From an uncultured Leptolyngbyaceae cyanobacterium (GTDB taxonomy: Bacteria > Cyanobacteriota > Cyanobacteriia > Leptolyngbyales > Leptolyngbyaceae), in the NCBI GenBank assembly GCA_938023035.1, contig CALIDI010000026.1, forward strand, positions 124,001-188,000: a stretch of 64,000 nucleotides of DNA, read 5' to 3'. The notes under the pieces were generated by a model that was not told where the DNA came from, did not search any database, and was given only the letters and a program-made list of their open reading frames with translations. Below, piece by piece: positions 52,461-61,910 of this stretch; positions within the stretch are counted from its first letter, which is position 1; the number at the start of each line of letters is the position of its first letter. A program made the translations under genes and the position numbers.

Positions 52461-54176
52461 CTACTCAAGCCCAAAGACTGCTGGCAAAGGTAATTTGAAC
52501 GAGCTGATGGGAGTGCTAACAACCAGTGCCTCTAAGGCAGCCGTCACCAGCTTTGCAGGCTGCAAATCATCTTTCACCAGGTTCCACAGCCGCCGTACCT
52601 CTTCGGTATGGAGGCGGTCATCCTCGGTTAAAGCCATTAATACCTCTCGGCGCAAAAACTTGCCCTCATCGGACAGCAGATACTGCAACCCCAACTGAGC
52701 CGTTGGCAACAGGTCGAAACTGCTGTCTGAGCGGGCAATCGCAATTAAGTTCTCTAGCCGATTCCAACAAAACTTACCATCCCTGAAAAGCACCTCTAGC
52801 AAGCGGCGGCGCAGCTCTGGCGACTCGCCCGTCAGCAATCGCTTGGCGACATAGGGGTAGGCAATGTCCACGATCTTAAAGTCAGGGTTCAACGTCAGCG
52901 CCAGGCCTTCCTGAGTAATCAACGAACGAATGATCAGGGCGAATTTAGCCGGCAACCGGAAAGGGTACTCGTACATCAACTCCGAAAACTTATCTGTAAT
53001 TGTTTTGAAGTTAAAGTCACCTACCTTTTCACCCAGGGCCTGACCTAATACCATTTCCAGAGCAGGTACAATCGGGCGAATGTCTGTATCGGGGGTCAAA
53101 AACCCCAGCTTGACAAAATCTTGAGCCAGGTCTTCGTAATCTTTATTAATCAGATGTACGACAGAATCAACCAGCGTCTCTTTGGCCGATTCTTCTAACT
53201 GATCCATCATGCCAAAGTCAATGTAGGCCATACAAGTAATAGCCCCTGCCTCGCCGGTTGCTGGCATCGCAAATAGATTGCCAGGGTGAGGATCGGCATG
53301 AAAAAAGCCAAACTCAAGCAATTGTCGCAAGCCTGAACGCACCCCCACCTCAATTAAAGCATCCCGGTCTAATCCAGCCTGGCGAATGCGATCAGTGTCT
53401 GTCAGCTTAATACCAGGAATCCACTCCAGGGTTAAAACTCGCCGACTACTGTAGCGCCAGAAAATGGCTGGCACCTTCACTGTGGGGTCATCTCGAAAGT
53501 TTGTCGCAAACTTTTCGGCATTACGGCCTTCATTGAGGTAATCCACCTCTTCAAACAGCTTTGTGCCAAACTCATCCACAATTAAGGTCAAATCATGACC
53601 TAGATTCAAGGGCAGAAAAGGCGCAGACCAACTGGCCGCCCAGCGGAGCAGAAACAAATCTAAAGTTAGCACTGGGATCAGATGAGGCCGCTGCACCTTG
53701 ACAGCCACTGGCTCACCTGTGTGAAGGGTCGCCTGATAAACTTGGCCCAGGCTAGCGGCAGCCACTGGATGGGGTGAAATCTCACGAAAAATATCTGAAA
53801 TCGGACGGTTTAGCTCTGTTTCAATGATGTGAAAAGCGGTTGTGCTCGCAAAGGGAGGGAGTTGATCCTGAAGCTTGACTAACTCATCCAAAAAATCCTT
53901 GCGAATTAAGTCAGGTCGGGTCGATAGGGCCTGGCCAACCTTAATAAAGGTTGGCCCCAGGGCAATCAAAATCTTGCGCAACTGCTCTGCCCGCTTTTGT
54001 TTGTTTTGTTCGGCTTTTCTTTGCCAGTCATCTAACTTAAGACTGAGGAAAAACCCAGAGAAGGCAAGGATAACTTGCAAGGCACGGAAAGCCACTAGCC
54101 AGAAGCGAAATCGAAAGTACCGAGCGATCGCGCTCGGATCATAGCGTCTTAACTCATCAAGGGGATGCTGACCCAC
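52461..54176 (-). CDS. UbiB/ABC1 family atypical protein kinase
   Basis: A 571-residue member of the ABC1/ADCK/UbiB family, needed for quinone and prenyl-lipid homeostasis; cyanobacterial and plastid members associate with thylakoids and plastoglobules. It has a hydrophobic N-terminal segment (LVAFRALQVILAFSGFFLSL), the family KxGQ motif in LGPTFIKVGQALSTRPDL, the Ala-rich loop AAASLGQVYQATL, the catalytic HADPHPGNLF and the metal-binding YIDFGMMD. All are intact. The Ala-rich nucleotide loop is typical of UbiB and favours an ATPase-like activity. ATG 54176 is the start. It is monocistronic; substrate unknown. Confidence 0.92.
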   Translation of the reverse strand: MGQHPLDELRRYDPSAIARYFRFRFWLVAFRALQVILAFSGFFLSLKLDDWQRKAEQNKQKRAEQLRKILIALGPTFIKVGQALSTRPDLIRKDFLDELVKLQDQLPPFASTTAFHIIETELNRPISDIFREISPHPVAAASLGQVYQATLHTGEPVAVKVQRPHLIPVLTLDLFLLRWAASWSAPFLPLNLGHDLTLIVDEFGTKLFEEVDYLNEGRNAEKFATNFRDDPTVKVPAIFWRYSSRRVLTLEWIPGIKLTDTDRIRQAGLDRDALIEVGVRSGLRQLLEFGFFHADPHPGNLFAMPATGEAGAITCMAYIDFGMMDQLEESAKETLVDSVVHLINKDYEDLAQDFVKLGFLTPDTDIRPIVPALEMVLGQALGEKVGDFNFKTITDKFSELMYEYPFRLPAKFALIIRSLITQEGLALTLNPDFKIVDIAYPYVAKRLLTGESPELRRRLLEVLFRDGKFCWNRLENLIAIARSDSSFDLLPTAQLGLQYLLSDEGKFLRREVLMALTEDDRLHTEEVRRLWNLVKDDLQPAKLVTAALEALVVSTPISSFKLPLPAVFGLE

Positions 54177-54653
54177 GCTTGTCTACACCTCTCAACTGAA
54201 ACTTGAACTAGGGTAAGGGCAGCGCTGCAACAAGGTCGCACAGCCCCTCAAAAACAGAGCTACAATAGCGTTGATGGCCATCTGGAAAATTGCAAACCTT
54301 ATCACCAGACCGTTGCATCTAATTAACAATTGTAAACTAAACTACAAACATCTTGTCGAATTGGTCGGTTTTTGCAAGGCTTTGTAACATTCTTAGCCAC
54401 TCTGTAGCTGCCCCTGTTTCTGAATGATTTCCTAAAACCTTTGACACTCAGAGGCTCAAGGAAGATAGAAATCGCGTGAAGGAAGTCAATTTAGATACAA
54501 TCTTCATGATTATTCACGGGGGATTTCTGCTAATCCCAGCGCCCATAGCTCAGTCGAGAAGAGTGTTATGAATAACCCTGGTATGGACTAGGTGCTTGAA
54601 CGGTTGGTTGCCGACCATTTCTGCTTAACTCTGTTCGTTTCACTCCGGGCAGA
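54177..54653. other. Intergenic region with a weak tRNA-like 5' half
   Basis: 477 bases upstream of the ubiB-type gene. Around 54538-54570 GCGCCCATAGCTCAGTCGAG resembles the start and D-arm of a tRNA, but no matching anticodon and T-arm follow. No protein-like ORF seen. Confidence 0.4.
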
Positions 54654-55787
54654 TTAGCCGAAGCTATCCTTTAAGGCAAAGGCAACTTGCTCTTGTTGCT
54701 CCATAGTTAGTTCTGGAAACATCGGCAGAGACAGAACCTCTCGCGATGCCTGCTCAGCCTTAGGCAATTGCCCTGGCTGATAGCCAAGATGGGCGTAGGC
54801 CGGCTGCAGGTGAAGCGATAGGGGATAATACACCATGGAGATAATTCCCCGGTCAAGCAACTGGCTCCGAATGGTATCTCGGCGGGCTTGTTCGGCCCTG
54901 GGGTTAGCTTCTGCAATCCGAATGGTGTACTGGTTCCAAACACTGCGTCCAGGGGCGTCGATTGGGGGTAAGCAAAGGTCGGGAATAGGACTCAACAACT
55001 GCTGGTAACGCTGGGCGATCGTTTGACGATTTCGGTTCCACGCTTCTAAATAACCCAGTTTGACGGTCAAAATTGCTGCCTGTACGGCATCTAGCCGACT
55101 GTTAACTCCCAATTCTTCGTAAAAGTAACTACCTTTACGGCCATGATCTCGCAGGCGGCGCAGTCGCTCACTGACCTGGGAGTCGTGGGTCGTAATCGCT
55201 CCCCCATCCCCGCAAGCACCTAGATTTTTTGTGGGGTAAAAACTAAAGCAGCCGAGATGACCAATGCTGCCCACCTTCCGATTCTCCCATTCGGCACCGG
55301 TTGCCTGGGCGCAGTCTTCAATGACAAAGAGGTGATGGACTGCGGCAATCGCCATCAGGCGTGTCATATCTACGGGTCGGCCAAAAAGATGTACGGGAAT
55401 AATCGCCTTTGTGCGATCGCTGATGGCCGCCTCAACCTGGGCCAAGTCGAGGTTATAGCTATCCAGCTCAATATCGACAAATACCGGCGTTGCCCCCACT
55501 GCACTAATCACTTCCGCAGTCGCAACAAAGGTAAATGGCGTCGTGATTACTTCATCACCAACACCAATGTCTAATGCCCTTAGAGCCAGCAACAGGGCAT
55601 CTGTGCCGGAGTTGCAGGCTACACATTCACGGCTGCCAATATACTCTGCAAAAGCTTTCTCAAAGGTTTCAACGGTGGCACCGCCAATATATCGACCAGA
55701 GGCTAAAACAGCAGTCGCAGCGGCATTAATTTCAGCACCAATCACCTTAAACTGCTCTGACAAATCAAACGGGGGAATCTTATTCAC
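54654..55787 (-). CDS. DegT/DnrJ/EryC1/StrS aminotransferase
   Basis: A 377-residue PLP enzyme that transaminates a keto-sugar nucleotide or a related substrate for surface polysaccharides or small molecules. Key sequence: VACNSGTDALLLALRALDIG (cofactor phosphate contact), VFVDIELDSYNLD, HLFGRPVDMTRLMAIA, VIEDCAQATGAEW (Asp to the pyridine ring), FSFYPTKNLGACGDGG (PLP Lys187) and VNSRLDAVQAAIL. All are intact. No sugar-nucleotide genes flank it, so the substrate stays open. Start ATG 55787; the promoter region is very short and shared with the divergent fetB-type gene. Confidence 0.92.
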   Translation of the reverse strand: MNKIPPFDLSEQFKVIGAEINAAATAVLASGRYIGGATVETFEKAFAEYIGSRECVACNSGTDALLLALRALDIGVGDEVITTPFTFVATAEVISAVGATPVFVDIELDSYNLDLAQVEAAISDRTKAIIPVHLFGRPVDMTRLMAIAAVHHLFVIEDCAQATGAEWENRKVGSIGHLGCFSFYPTKNLGACGDGGAITTHDSQVSERLRRLRDHGRKGSYFYEELGVNSRLDAVQAAILTVKLGYLEAWNRNRQTIAQRYQQLLSPIPDLCLPPIDAPGRSVWNQYTIRIAEANPRAEQARRDTIRSQLLDRGIISMVYYPLSLHLQPAYAHLGYQPGQLPKAEQASREVLSLPMFPELTMEQQEQVAFALKDSFG

Positions 55788-55879
55788 TCGGTTACACCAC
55801 GACGCTTACTATCATGGAACCAAATTTTGTCACAGAATGGAATGGCCCTGTGGCAGAGCCTTGAGTGGAATTCACATCG

Positions 55880-56644
55880 ATGGAAGCGTCTTTACAGTTA
55901 ATTTGGGCTTTGGGAATGATGGCGATCGCAATTGCCCTCTCGGCCTGGCAACGTCTGGGGTTAGCGACGAACCTAGCCCTGGCTACTGGCCGCACGGTGT
56001 TGCAGTTGCTGGTGGTTGGCTACGTTTTGGCCAGTGTGTTTGCCCTGCGCAATTCCTGGGCAGTGTTAGGGCTATTAGCCATTATGCTGCTGATTGCGGC
56101 GATCGTCGCGCGGAACCGTATCAGCCAAAAAATTCCCTACCTCTTGCCCATGGTGGCGGGGGCAATTTTGCTAGGAAGCGCCGCCACTCTGTTTTACATC
56201 ATTGTACTGGTGATTCGTCCGACCGTCTGGTACGAACCCCGCTTTTTGATCCCCTTTGCGGGGATTGTGTTGGGCAATAGTATGAATGCTGCTGCGATCG
56301 CCGGAGAGCGGTTAGTTAGTAGCCTTAATAGTAGTCAGCTTGAAATTGAAACCCATCTCAGTCTGGGAGCGACTCCTAGTCAGGCGATTTTTAGCTATCG
56401 GCGTGAAGCAATTAAAACCGGCATGATTTCTATCATCAACTCCATGATGGTGGTCGGTTTGGTGACTTTGCCTGGAGTCATGGTCGGTCAGATCCTGGGT
56501 GGAGCTGAGCCGCTCCAGGCTGCTGCCTACCAAATACTGATCATGTTTATGCTGGCCTTTGCCGACCTGATTACCACGTGGTTGATCACCTGGGGAATTT
56601 GTCGGCGCTTTTTTAATAGTGCGGCTCAATTGACAAGCTGGTAA
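55880..56644 (+). CDS. fetB: FetB/UPF0014 family iron-export ABC permease
   Basis: A 254-residue inner-membrane protein with about seven helices. UPF0014 landmarks are RTVLQLLVVGYVLASVF, GIVLGNSMNAAAIAGERLVS, LGATPSQAIFSYRREAIKTG and VVGLVTLPGVMVGQILGGAE. In E. coli FetAB exports iron under stress. The ATPase partner FetA is not encoded next to it here. ATG 55880 is chosen to give the typical start ASLQLIWALGMMAIAIALSA; GTG 55865 is an alternative with no better ribosome site. Confidence 0.88.
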   Translation: MEASLQLIWALGMMAIAIALSAWQRLGLATNLALATGRTVLQLLVVGYVLASVFALRNSWAVLGLLAIMLLIAAIVARNRISQKIPYLLPMVAGAILLGSAATLFYIIVLVIRPTVWYEPRFLIPFAGIVLGNSMNAAAIAGERLVSSLNSSQLEIETHLSLGATPSQAIFSYRREAIKTGMISIINSMMVVGLVTLPGVMVGQILGGAEPLQAAAYQILIMFMLAFADLITTWLITWGICRRFFNSAAQLTSW

Positions 56645-56683
56645 GACACTGTACACAGTCCTGCTGCTGTTAGCGAATCACCC

Positions 56684-57490
56684 TTAGTTTCTAACCGGTG
56701 GAACTGGCCCTCCCAGGGGATTCAGCCAATGGAGAATGGTGCGTTCGAGTTGGGCCAACTCGCGGTAAACTTCTTGACGCATCCATTGGGCGATCGCGTC
56801 AAAGGGGGTGAAGACGGCCCCGGTTTGCCACTTAACATCAGGGCCGAGAGGCGTTAGATGGTTCCCTGCTAGGGTTTGGGCTGTCACCATGGCCGCAAAG
56901 CGGTCTTGCAACAGCCGGTTGAGATCGTGGGTCTGGTCAATCGTGTCTTTGCTAAATTTGATCAGCAGATTGCGCCGCACACAGTAGTTTTGAATTACGA
57001 GTCGTTTGGTTTCTTGGGGGGAAGGGCTAAACTCCACAGCGATACCTGAAGCCGCCAGCGGTTCAAAAAAGGTGGCAAACTGGTCGGCCAGAGGCACGGC
57101 CTCACGGGCTGAGAAGTTATTAAATGAAATCAGGATATTACCTGCTCGTTCGACCTCAAACAGGCAGCCAATCAACAGATGGAGTTTGCAACCCATGCTG
57201 TGCCCCATGCCATAAATTGGTAAGTAACGGCGGCGTAAATATTGAGTCTGCAAGGTCTGAAGGGTTCGTTCAAAACTACGATGCACCTCCTCGGCGATCG
57301 CTCGATGGTCAAAGGTATTCACAAAGGGGGTGGCAACAATGACATAACCCTGGTCAGCTAGGTACTCTAGCAAACGGCGGTAGGTAAGTTGCGGGGCAGT
57401 GGCAACAAAGGCTCCTCCCAGAAAGTGAATCAGAGCGACCGGGCGACTGGGCAACAATACCCAGTTCCCATTCATTTCTTGCCAGTCCAT
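56684..57490 (-). CDS. DUF1350 family protein (alpha/beta-hydrolase-like)
   Basis: A 268-residue soluble protein of DUF1350, found in cyanobacteria and plastids. It begins with W-E-NGNWVLLPSRPVALIH and FLGGAFVATAPQLTYRRLLE. A nucleophile-elbow-like GHSMGC puts Ser98 where alpha/beta hydrolases carry the catalytic Ser, and NILISFNNFSAREAVPLADQ follows. I do not see a clear catalytic His, so activity is unproven. Convergent with fetB. Start ATG 57490. Function unknown; a lipid or ester hydrolase role is only an inference from the fold. Confidence 0.85.
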   Translation of the reverse strand: MDWQEMNGNWVLLPSRPVALIHFLGGAFVATAPQLTYRRLLEYLADQGYVIVATPFVNTFDHRAIAEEVHRSFERTLQTLQTQYLRRRYLPIYGMGHSMGCKLHLLIGCLFEVERAGNILISFNNFSAREAVPLADQFATFFEPLAASGIAVEFSPSPQETKRLVIQNYCVRRNLLIKFSKDTIDQTHDLNRLLQDRFAAMVTAQTLAGNHLTPLGPDVKWQTGAVFTPFDAIAQWMRQEVYRELAQLERTILHWLNPLGGPVPPVRN

Positions 57491-57722
57491 GCCAGTTGGT
57501 TTTCCTGATAAACATTGAGATTAGCCTTTTCATATTTTGCCGTAGAAACCTCTGAACTAGCGGGACGGGTAACCAGACTGGAGCAAAAAACGCCGTTTTG
57601 CATTCTGAATGGTGTATTTTGAATGCTGCATTATGAGCTGAGATAAAGGGGTGGGCTAAAATAAGCGGTAGATTGGGTTGGGGTTTTGATTTATCGAAAC
57701 GGTTTACGGCAATATTCAGGGC

Positions 57723-59384
57723 TTGAAAACAAGTCAGCTCAAGCAGTTGCAACGGCTATATCATCAACGGCTACCAGGCGATCGCTTCACCACGCCTGAG
57801 TTTGCCCAGCGCATTGCATCTGTGAGCACAGAGATTGATGAGCCGGTTTGCGTTTACATTAATCGGCGCGGGCAGGTGATTCGGGTGGGGGTAGGCACTC
57901 CGGGCCAGACCCGCATCCCTCCTGTGGAGTTGCCCCGCTATGGGGCCGAACGCTTAAGCGGTATTCGCTGTGTGGCGACCCAATTAAGCCTAGAACCACC
58001 GAACAAAGCCGCCTTGAATGCGATGGCAATGCAGCGACTGGATGCCCTAGTCACGATCACACTCACAGGAAGCGGGTTTGAACGTCGAGGCGGGGGGGCA
58101 ACAGGCTATATTCGTGCCGTCTATCTGGCTCATCTCGTGCCGCATCCTGAAATCACCTGGACGGTTTCCCCCGGCCTCAGTTTGGATCTACTGGCTAATC
58201 AAGATTTTCTAGAGCTGGTAGAAGGGCTGGAAGCAGAGTTTCAGCGCGAGTTTGTTGCCCGCCAGGTGGATCAAGACCATGACCGCGTCTTGATTGTCGG
58301 GCTGATGACTGATGCAGATAGCCCCCAGCGGTTTAAGGATGGTCTAGCCGAGTTGGCCCGGTTGGTAGAGACAGCGGGGGGAGATGTGTTGCAAACCGTC
58401 AGTCAAAAGCGAGCGCGGCCCCACCCCCAAACGGTTGTCGGAGCCGGGAAGGTGCAGGAAATTGCCCTAGCAGCCCAAACCAGCGGAGCAAACCTGATTG
58501 TCTTTGATCGAGATTTATCTCCAGCGCAAGTACGCAACCTGGAGGCCCAGATTGGGATCCGGGTGATTGATCGGACAGAGGTGATTCTCGATATTTTTGC
58601 CCAACGGGCGCGCTCTGGCGCGGGTAAGCTTCAGGTTGAGCTAGCACAACTAGAATATATGCTGCCCCGATTGACAGGACGCGGGCAAGCCATGTCACGA
58701 CTCGGCGGCGGGATTGGCACAAGAGGGCCAGGAGAAACCAAGTTAGAAACGGAGCGGCGAGCCATTCAACGGCGGATCTCGCGCTTGCAGCAGGAGGTTA
58801 ACCAACTCCAGGCCCACCGGGCGCGGATGCGGCAAAAACGACAGCATCAGGAAGTGCCCTCGATCGCCGTGGTGGGTTATACCAACGCGGGCAAATCGAC
58901 ATTGCTGAATGTGCTGACAAATGCCGAGGTTTATACGGCTGACCAGTTATTTGCCACCCTTGACCCAACAACGCGACGGTTGGTCGTACCCGATGCGATT
59001 ACCCGCTCACCTCGCCCAGTTTTGCTGACCGATACTGTTGGCTTTATCCACGAATTGCCGCCCTCTTTGATGGATGCCTTCCGCGCCACCCTGGAGGAAG
59101 TGACTGAGGCTGATGCCCTGGTGCATGTGGTGGATTTGTCGCACCCTGCCTGGCAAAGTCACATTCGTGCAGTGATGGGAATTCTGGCCCAAATGCCAAT
59201 CACGCCGGGGCCTGCCCTACTGGTGTTTAACAAAATTGACCAGGTGGATGGCGATCGCCTAAGTCAGGCGCAGGAAGAACACCCCAACGCTGTGTTTGTT
59301 TCTGCCAGCGATCGCCTGGGGCTAGAAACCCTGCGCCACCAACTGGGACAACTGGTGCACTATGCCCTGGGAGAGCATCGTTAA
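57723..59384 (+). CDS. hflX: GTPase HflX (ribosome-associated)
   Basis: A 553-residue Obg-HflX family GTPase that splits or rescues stalled ribosomes. It has a cyanobacterial N-terminal extension (about 1-190), then the HflX core: PQTVVGAGKVQEIA, LSPAQVRNLEAQIGIRVIDR, RLGGGIGTRGPGETKLETER, and the G domain with G1 GYTNAGKST (385-393), DTVGFIHELPPSLMDAFRAT and NKID. The start given is TTG 57723. However, upstream codons in the same frame (57693-57722) read IETVYGNIQG, matching the usual family N-terminus, with no ATG/GTG/TTG before the stop. So the true start may be a rare ATC at 57693 or the gene may have lost its start codon. Confidence 0.92.
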   Translation: MKTSQLKQLQRLYHQRLPGDRFTTPEFAQRIASVSTEIDEPVCVYINRRGQVIRVGVGTPGQTRIPPVELPRYGAERLSGIRCVATQLSLEPPNKAALNAMAMQRLDALVTITLTGSGFERRGGGATGYIRAVYLAHLVPHPEITWTVSPGLSLDLLANQDFLELVEGLEAEFQREFVARQVDQDHDRVLIVGLMTDADSPQRFKDGLAELARLVETAGGDVLQTVSQKRARPHPQTVVGAGKVQEIALAAQTSGANLIVFDRDLSPAQVRNLEAQIGIRVIDRTEVILDIFAQRARSGAGKLQVELAQLEYMLPRLTGRGQAMSRLGGGIGTRGPGETKLETERRAIQRRISRLQQEVNQLQAHRARMRQKRQHQEVPSIAVVGYTNAGKSTLLNVLTNAEVYTADQLFATLDPTTRRLVVPDAITRSPRPVLLTDTVGFIHELPPSLMDAFRATLEEVTEADALVHVVDLSHPAWQSHIRAVMGILAQMPITPGPALLVFNKIDQVDGDRLSQAQEEHPNAVFVSASDRLGLETLRHQLGQLVHYALGEHR

Positions 59385-59764
59385 ACCCTGGCTAGGAATC
59401 ATGCTGAATCGTCTTAATGGGGTGAATATCCATGAGTTCCACATCAACCGGGTCTTGGGTCTGATCGCCTTCGCCTACGCCCCGATCAGCTTTCGTTGGG
59501 GGGCCTAGATAATGAACTTAAAGCCCTCGAGCAAGCCGCTTTCTAGCTGTCGAACTGCGGTTGATTCAGCCTAGGGTGCAGGGGGTTTACCCTTGGGCTG
59601 GGGGCAACGCCCCTGCATCCCCATCGGCTCCAATGAACTCAGCAACTCGGCGATCGCCATAAAACAAATGTCCGGAGATTAGCTGGCAACAAGTCATCCC
59701 TACACTGAATCCAAGATCGACACCGTTTGATAGAATATCTGGGTTGTTCACAGCGATACCGTCG
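59385..59764. other. Intergenic region
   Basis: 380 bases. GC-rich self-complementary patches occur at about 59580-59625 (GGGCTGGGGGCAACGCCCC). A minus-strand frame crossing it looks like noise. No gene called. Confidence 0.4.
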
Positions 59765-60268
59765 TTGAGCCAGTCCATCGATCTACCTAGAGTTGACGAC
59801 TTTCTACAGGAGCTTGCTACGATTCAGCAAACAGGTTCCAAGCGCATTGCCCTGTTGGGTTCTCGTCACGTGCCGATTACGCATCAAAATCTCATTGAGA
59901 TGATGAGCTATGCCCTGGTGCTAGAGGGCAACCGTCTGATTACATCAGGAGCCACAGGCACCAATTTTGCCGCAATTCGGGGAGCACTCAGAGCCGATCC
60001 TGTCTTGCTAACAGTGATTTTGCCGCAAAGTCTGGATAAGCAGCCACGAGAATCTCGGGAACAGCTAGAACAGGTCATTCATCTGGTGGAAAACCCTGAA
60101 AATGATGATTTACCTTTAGCAGAGGCCAGTGCAATCTGTAACCAGGAAATTATCTCTCGCTGCCAGCAGCTCATTTGTTTTGCCTTCCATGACAGTAGTA
60201 TTCTGCTGAATACCTGCAAAGAAGCGGAAGAACAACGCAAAATCGTCACCTTGTTTTATTTTGACTAA
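59765..60268 (+). CDS. DprA-like protein ('DNA recombination-mediator protein A' of cyanobacteria)
   Basis: A 167-residue single-domain Rossmann-type protein. IALLGSRHVPITHQNLIEMM then GNRLITSGATGTNFAAIRGA and LLTVILPQSLDKQPRESREQ follow the SLOG/DprA-like fold, with the GSR and SGATGTN loops as the nucleotide/ligand site, then ASAICNQEIISRCQQLICFA. It is much shorter than true DprA and has no winged helix, so a direct role in natural transformation is doubtful despite the usual database name. I chose TTG 59765 because MSQSIDLPRVDD matches the family start; TTG 59744 is also open. No good Shine-Dalgarno. Confidence 0.8.
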   Translation: MSQSIDLPRVDDFLQELATIQQTGSKRIALLGSRHVPITHQNLIEMMSYALVLEGNRLITSGATGTNFAAIRGALRADPVLLTVILPQSLDKQPRESREQLEQVIHLVENPENDDLPLAEASAICNQEIISRCQQLICFAFHDSSILLNTCKEAEEQRKIVTLFYFD

Positions 60269-61098
60269 GTTTTATTTTGACTAAGGGGCTGCCAAGACGA
60301 AAGTAAATTTTCGTCAAGGCAGTTTTGAGGGCTTGAAACGGGTCAAAGTTGAATTTTGATCCAGATTTTGACGATCAGGTATCACCATCGTCACCTAACT
60401 GAAGATGGGATATAGACGGTTCCACTCTTGGTTAGGGGCTACGCCCTAACGCCTTCATAGGCCCTAGTGGATCCAGCAATCTGGCAATTGCTCTCTCGAG
60501 GAGAGTAGCTAAGGGCTTAATATAGAAATAAAATCTTGCTCATGCCCATCAGCTAACAGTCATCGGCTGAAGCTTGTCACTCGCGCAGTTGGTCGATACC
60601 TGACGCCAACGGTGGAGTGTTACCCTTACCTATTAGTACAGAAAACCGGAAATGTCTGGATTCGTCTAAGTCACCCTCATCCCCTTTTCTTAAATCCCCG
60701 TCAGGGCTATGCCACTGCCCCCGTCGAGGCAGCAGGGGAGGTGGATCGAAGCCCTTCTCCTGCTTTGGGAGAGAGGTGGGGGTGAGGGCAGACAGACGGA
60801 TGCCTTCGTCTATTAGGTAGACAATATCGATTCATAGGGGTTGGAAGGTGTTTCATTGAATTAGAGTTGGTGCACTCAGCTCTGCCTAGCTGTGGGTTTG
60901 ATAGAAGAGGGTGTGTTCTCCTATGCGGCGAACAGACGTTTGTTACACTAATAACAGGGATTGACTGGGTGACGTGGGGAATGGTGCGTTATCCGAGGTT
61001 GTGAGCCTGATAGAGAGTAGGCAGAACTTGACCACGGATACCGCTGCCCATTGCTTAGCTTCGCTCTGTTTTATTGATTCATTGGAGAAGTAATTTCC
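60269..61098. other. Long intergenic region with repeat copy D
   Basis: 830 bases with no supported gene. It includes the large hairpin repeat at 60674-60788 (arms CCCTCATCCCC and GGGGGTGAGGG) and a short palindrome GGGCTACGCCC-like near 60438. A 67-codon frame over the repeat is not protein-like. The promoter of the BI-1 gene lies at its right end. Confidence 0.5.
60674..60788. repeat. Dispersed intergenic hairpin repeat, copy D
   Basis: Outer arms CCCTCATCCCC (60674-60684) and GGGGGTGAGGG (60778-60788) enclose CTCCTGCTTTGGGAGAG and a GGCAGCAGGGGAGG block. This is the longest of the four related elements (others at 21.8, 32.1 and 52.3 kb). Confidence 0.6.
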
Positions 61099-61788
61099 AT
61101 GGTGACCGCAGCTCAGGCTCGTCCAAGCGAACGTGCTGAATTTATTCGCAAGACCTATTTGCATCTCGCGGGTGCGATCGCTGCTTTTATTGGGGTTGAG
61201 TTTATTCTCTTTCAAACTGGAATCGCTGAAGCCATTTTTCAGTTTGTTGCCGGTAGCCGCTTTGTCTGGCTAGCAATTTTGGCGGGGTTTTCGTTAATTG
61301 GCTGGTTAGCTCGGAGTTTAGCTGACCAGGCTGATTCTGTCTCTACCCAGTACCTAGGGTTAGGGGTCGAAGTGGTGGCCCAAGCGCTCCTCTTTGCGCC
61401 GCTTCTCTATATCGCTGCGATATTTTCCGATCCAACGGTGATTCCGACAGCGGGCGTTTTAACTCTCTTATTGTTTGCTGGGCTAACGGCGTTTGCCTTT
61501 TTTACTCAGCAAGATTTTTCGTTTTTGGGTGGCATTCTAACGATTGGTGGCTTTGTCGCTTTGGGGGTAATCGTTTGTAGTGCGATTTTTGGCTTTCAGC
61601 TAGGGCTGCTGTTTTCTGGGGTTATGGTGGTATTTGCCGCTGCCGCGATTCTCTATGATACATCCGAGGTGTTGCATCACTACCAGCCTCATCAGTACGT
61701 GGCTGCGTCGCTTCAACTCTTTGCATCGGTGGCTCTGCTGTTATGGTACGTGCTGCGAATTGTAATGGCTTTATCTTCTCGGAGATAG
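61099..61788 (+). CDS. Bax inhibitor-1 (BI-1/YccA) family membrane protein
   Basis: A 229-residue integral membrane protein with seven predicted helices, matching bacterial BI-1 proteins. These are related to the YetJ calcium-leak channel and to YccA, which modulates FtsH. Features: RKTYLHLAGAIAAFIGVEFI, LLLFAGLTAFAFFTQQDFSF, LYDTSEVLHHYQPHQYVAAS with the conserved acidic residues of the pore region, and a final helix ending IVMALSSRR. GGAGAAG lies 10 bases before the ATG. A strong terminator follows. Actual role in this organism unknown. Confidence 0.9.
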   Translation: MVTAAQARPSERAEFIRKTYLHLAGAIAAFIGVEFILFQTGIAEAIFQFVAGSRFVWLAILAGFSLIGWLARSLADQADSVSTQYLGLGVEVVAQALLFAPLLYIAAIFSDPTVIPTAGVLTLLLFAGLTAFAFFTQQDFSFLGGILTIGGFVALGVIVCSAIFGFQLGLLFSGVMVVFAAAAILYDTSEVLHHYQPHQYVAASLQLFASVALLLWYVLRIVMALSSRR

Positions 61789-61838
61789 GGAATCCACAAC
61801 AATGACGTTATTGAATCGATCAAGTTAAGCAAATTCGC

Positions 61839-61868
61839 AACCCGGTTTTTGGCAAAGCCGGGTTTTTC
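61839..61868 (+). terminator. Rho-independent terminator after the BI-1 gene
   Basis: AACCCGG (61839-61845) pairs with CCGGGTT (61858-61864), followed by TTTTC. Compact GC stem plus T run 50 bases after the stop codon: a standard terminator, separating this gene from menD. Confidence 0.8.
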
Positions 61869-61910
61869 ATTGGGCAATGCTGTTATCCGCTGGTTGAGTT
61901 GCACTGGTTC

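Noticed and set aside
54538-54610. tRNA-like start GCGCCCATAGCTCAGTCGAG
   Set aside because: Only the acceptor and D-arm look right; no anticodon stem or GTTCGAATC-type T-arm follows at the right distance.
59587-59778. 63-codon minus-strand ORF
   Set aside because: Crosses a GC-rich self-complementary patch and the start of the DprA-like gene; no protein features.
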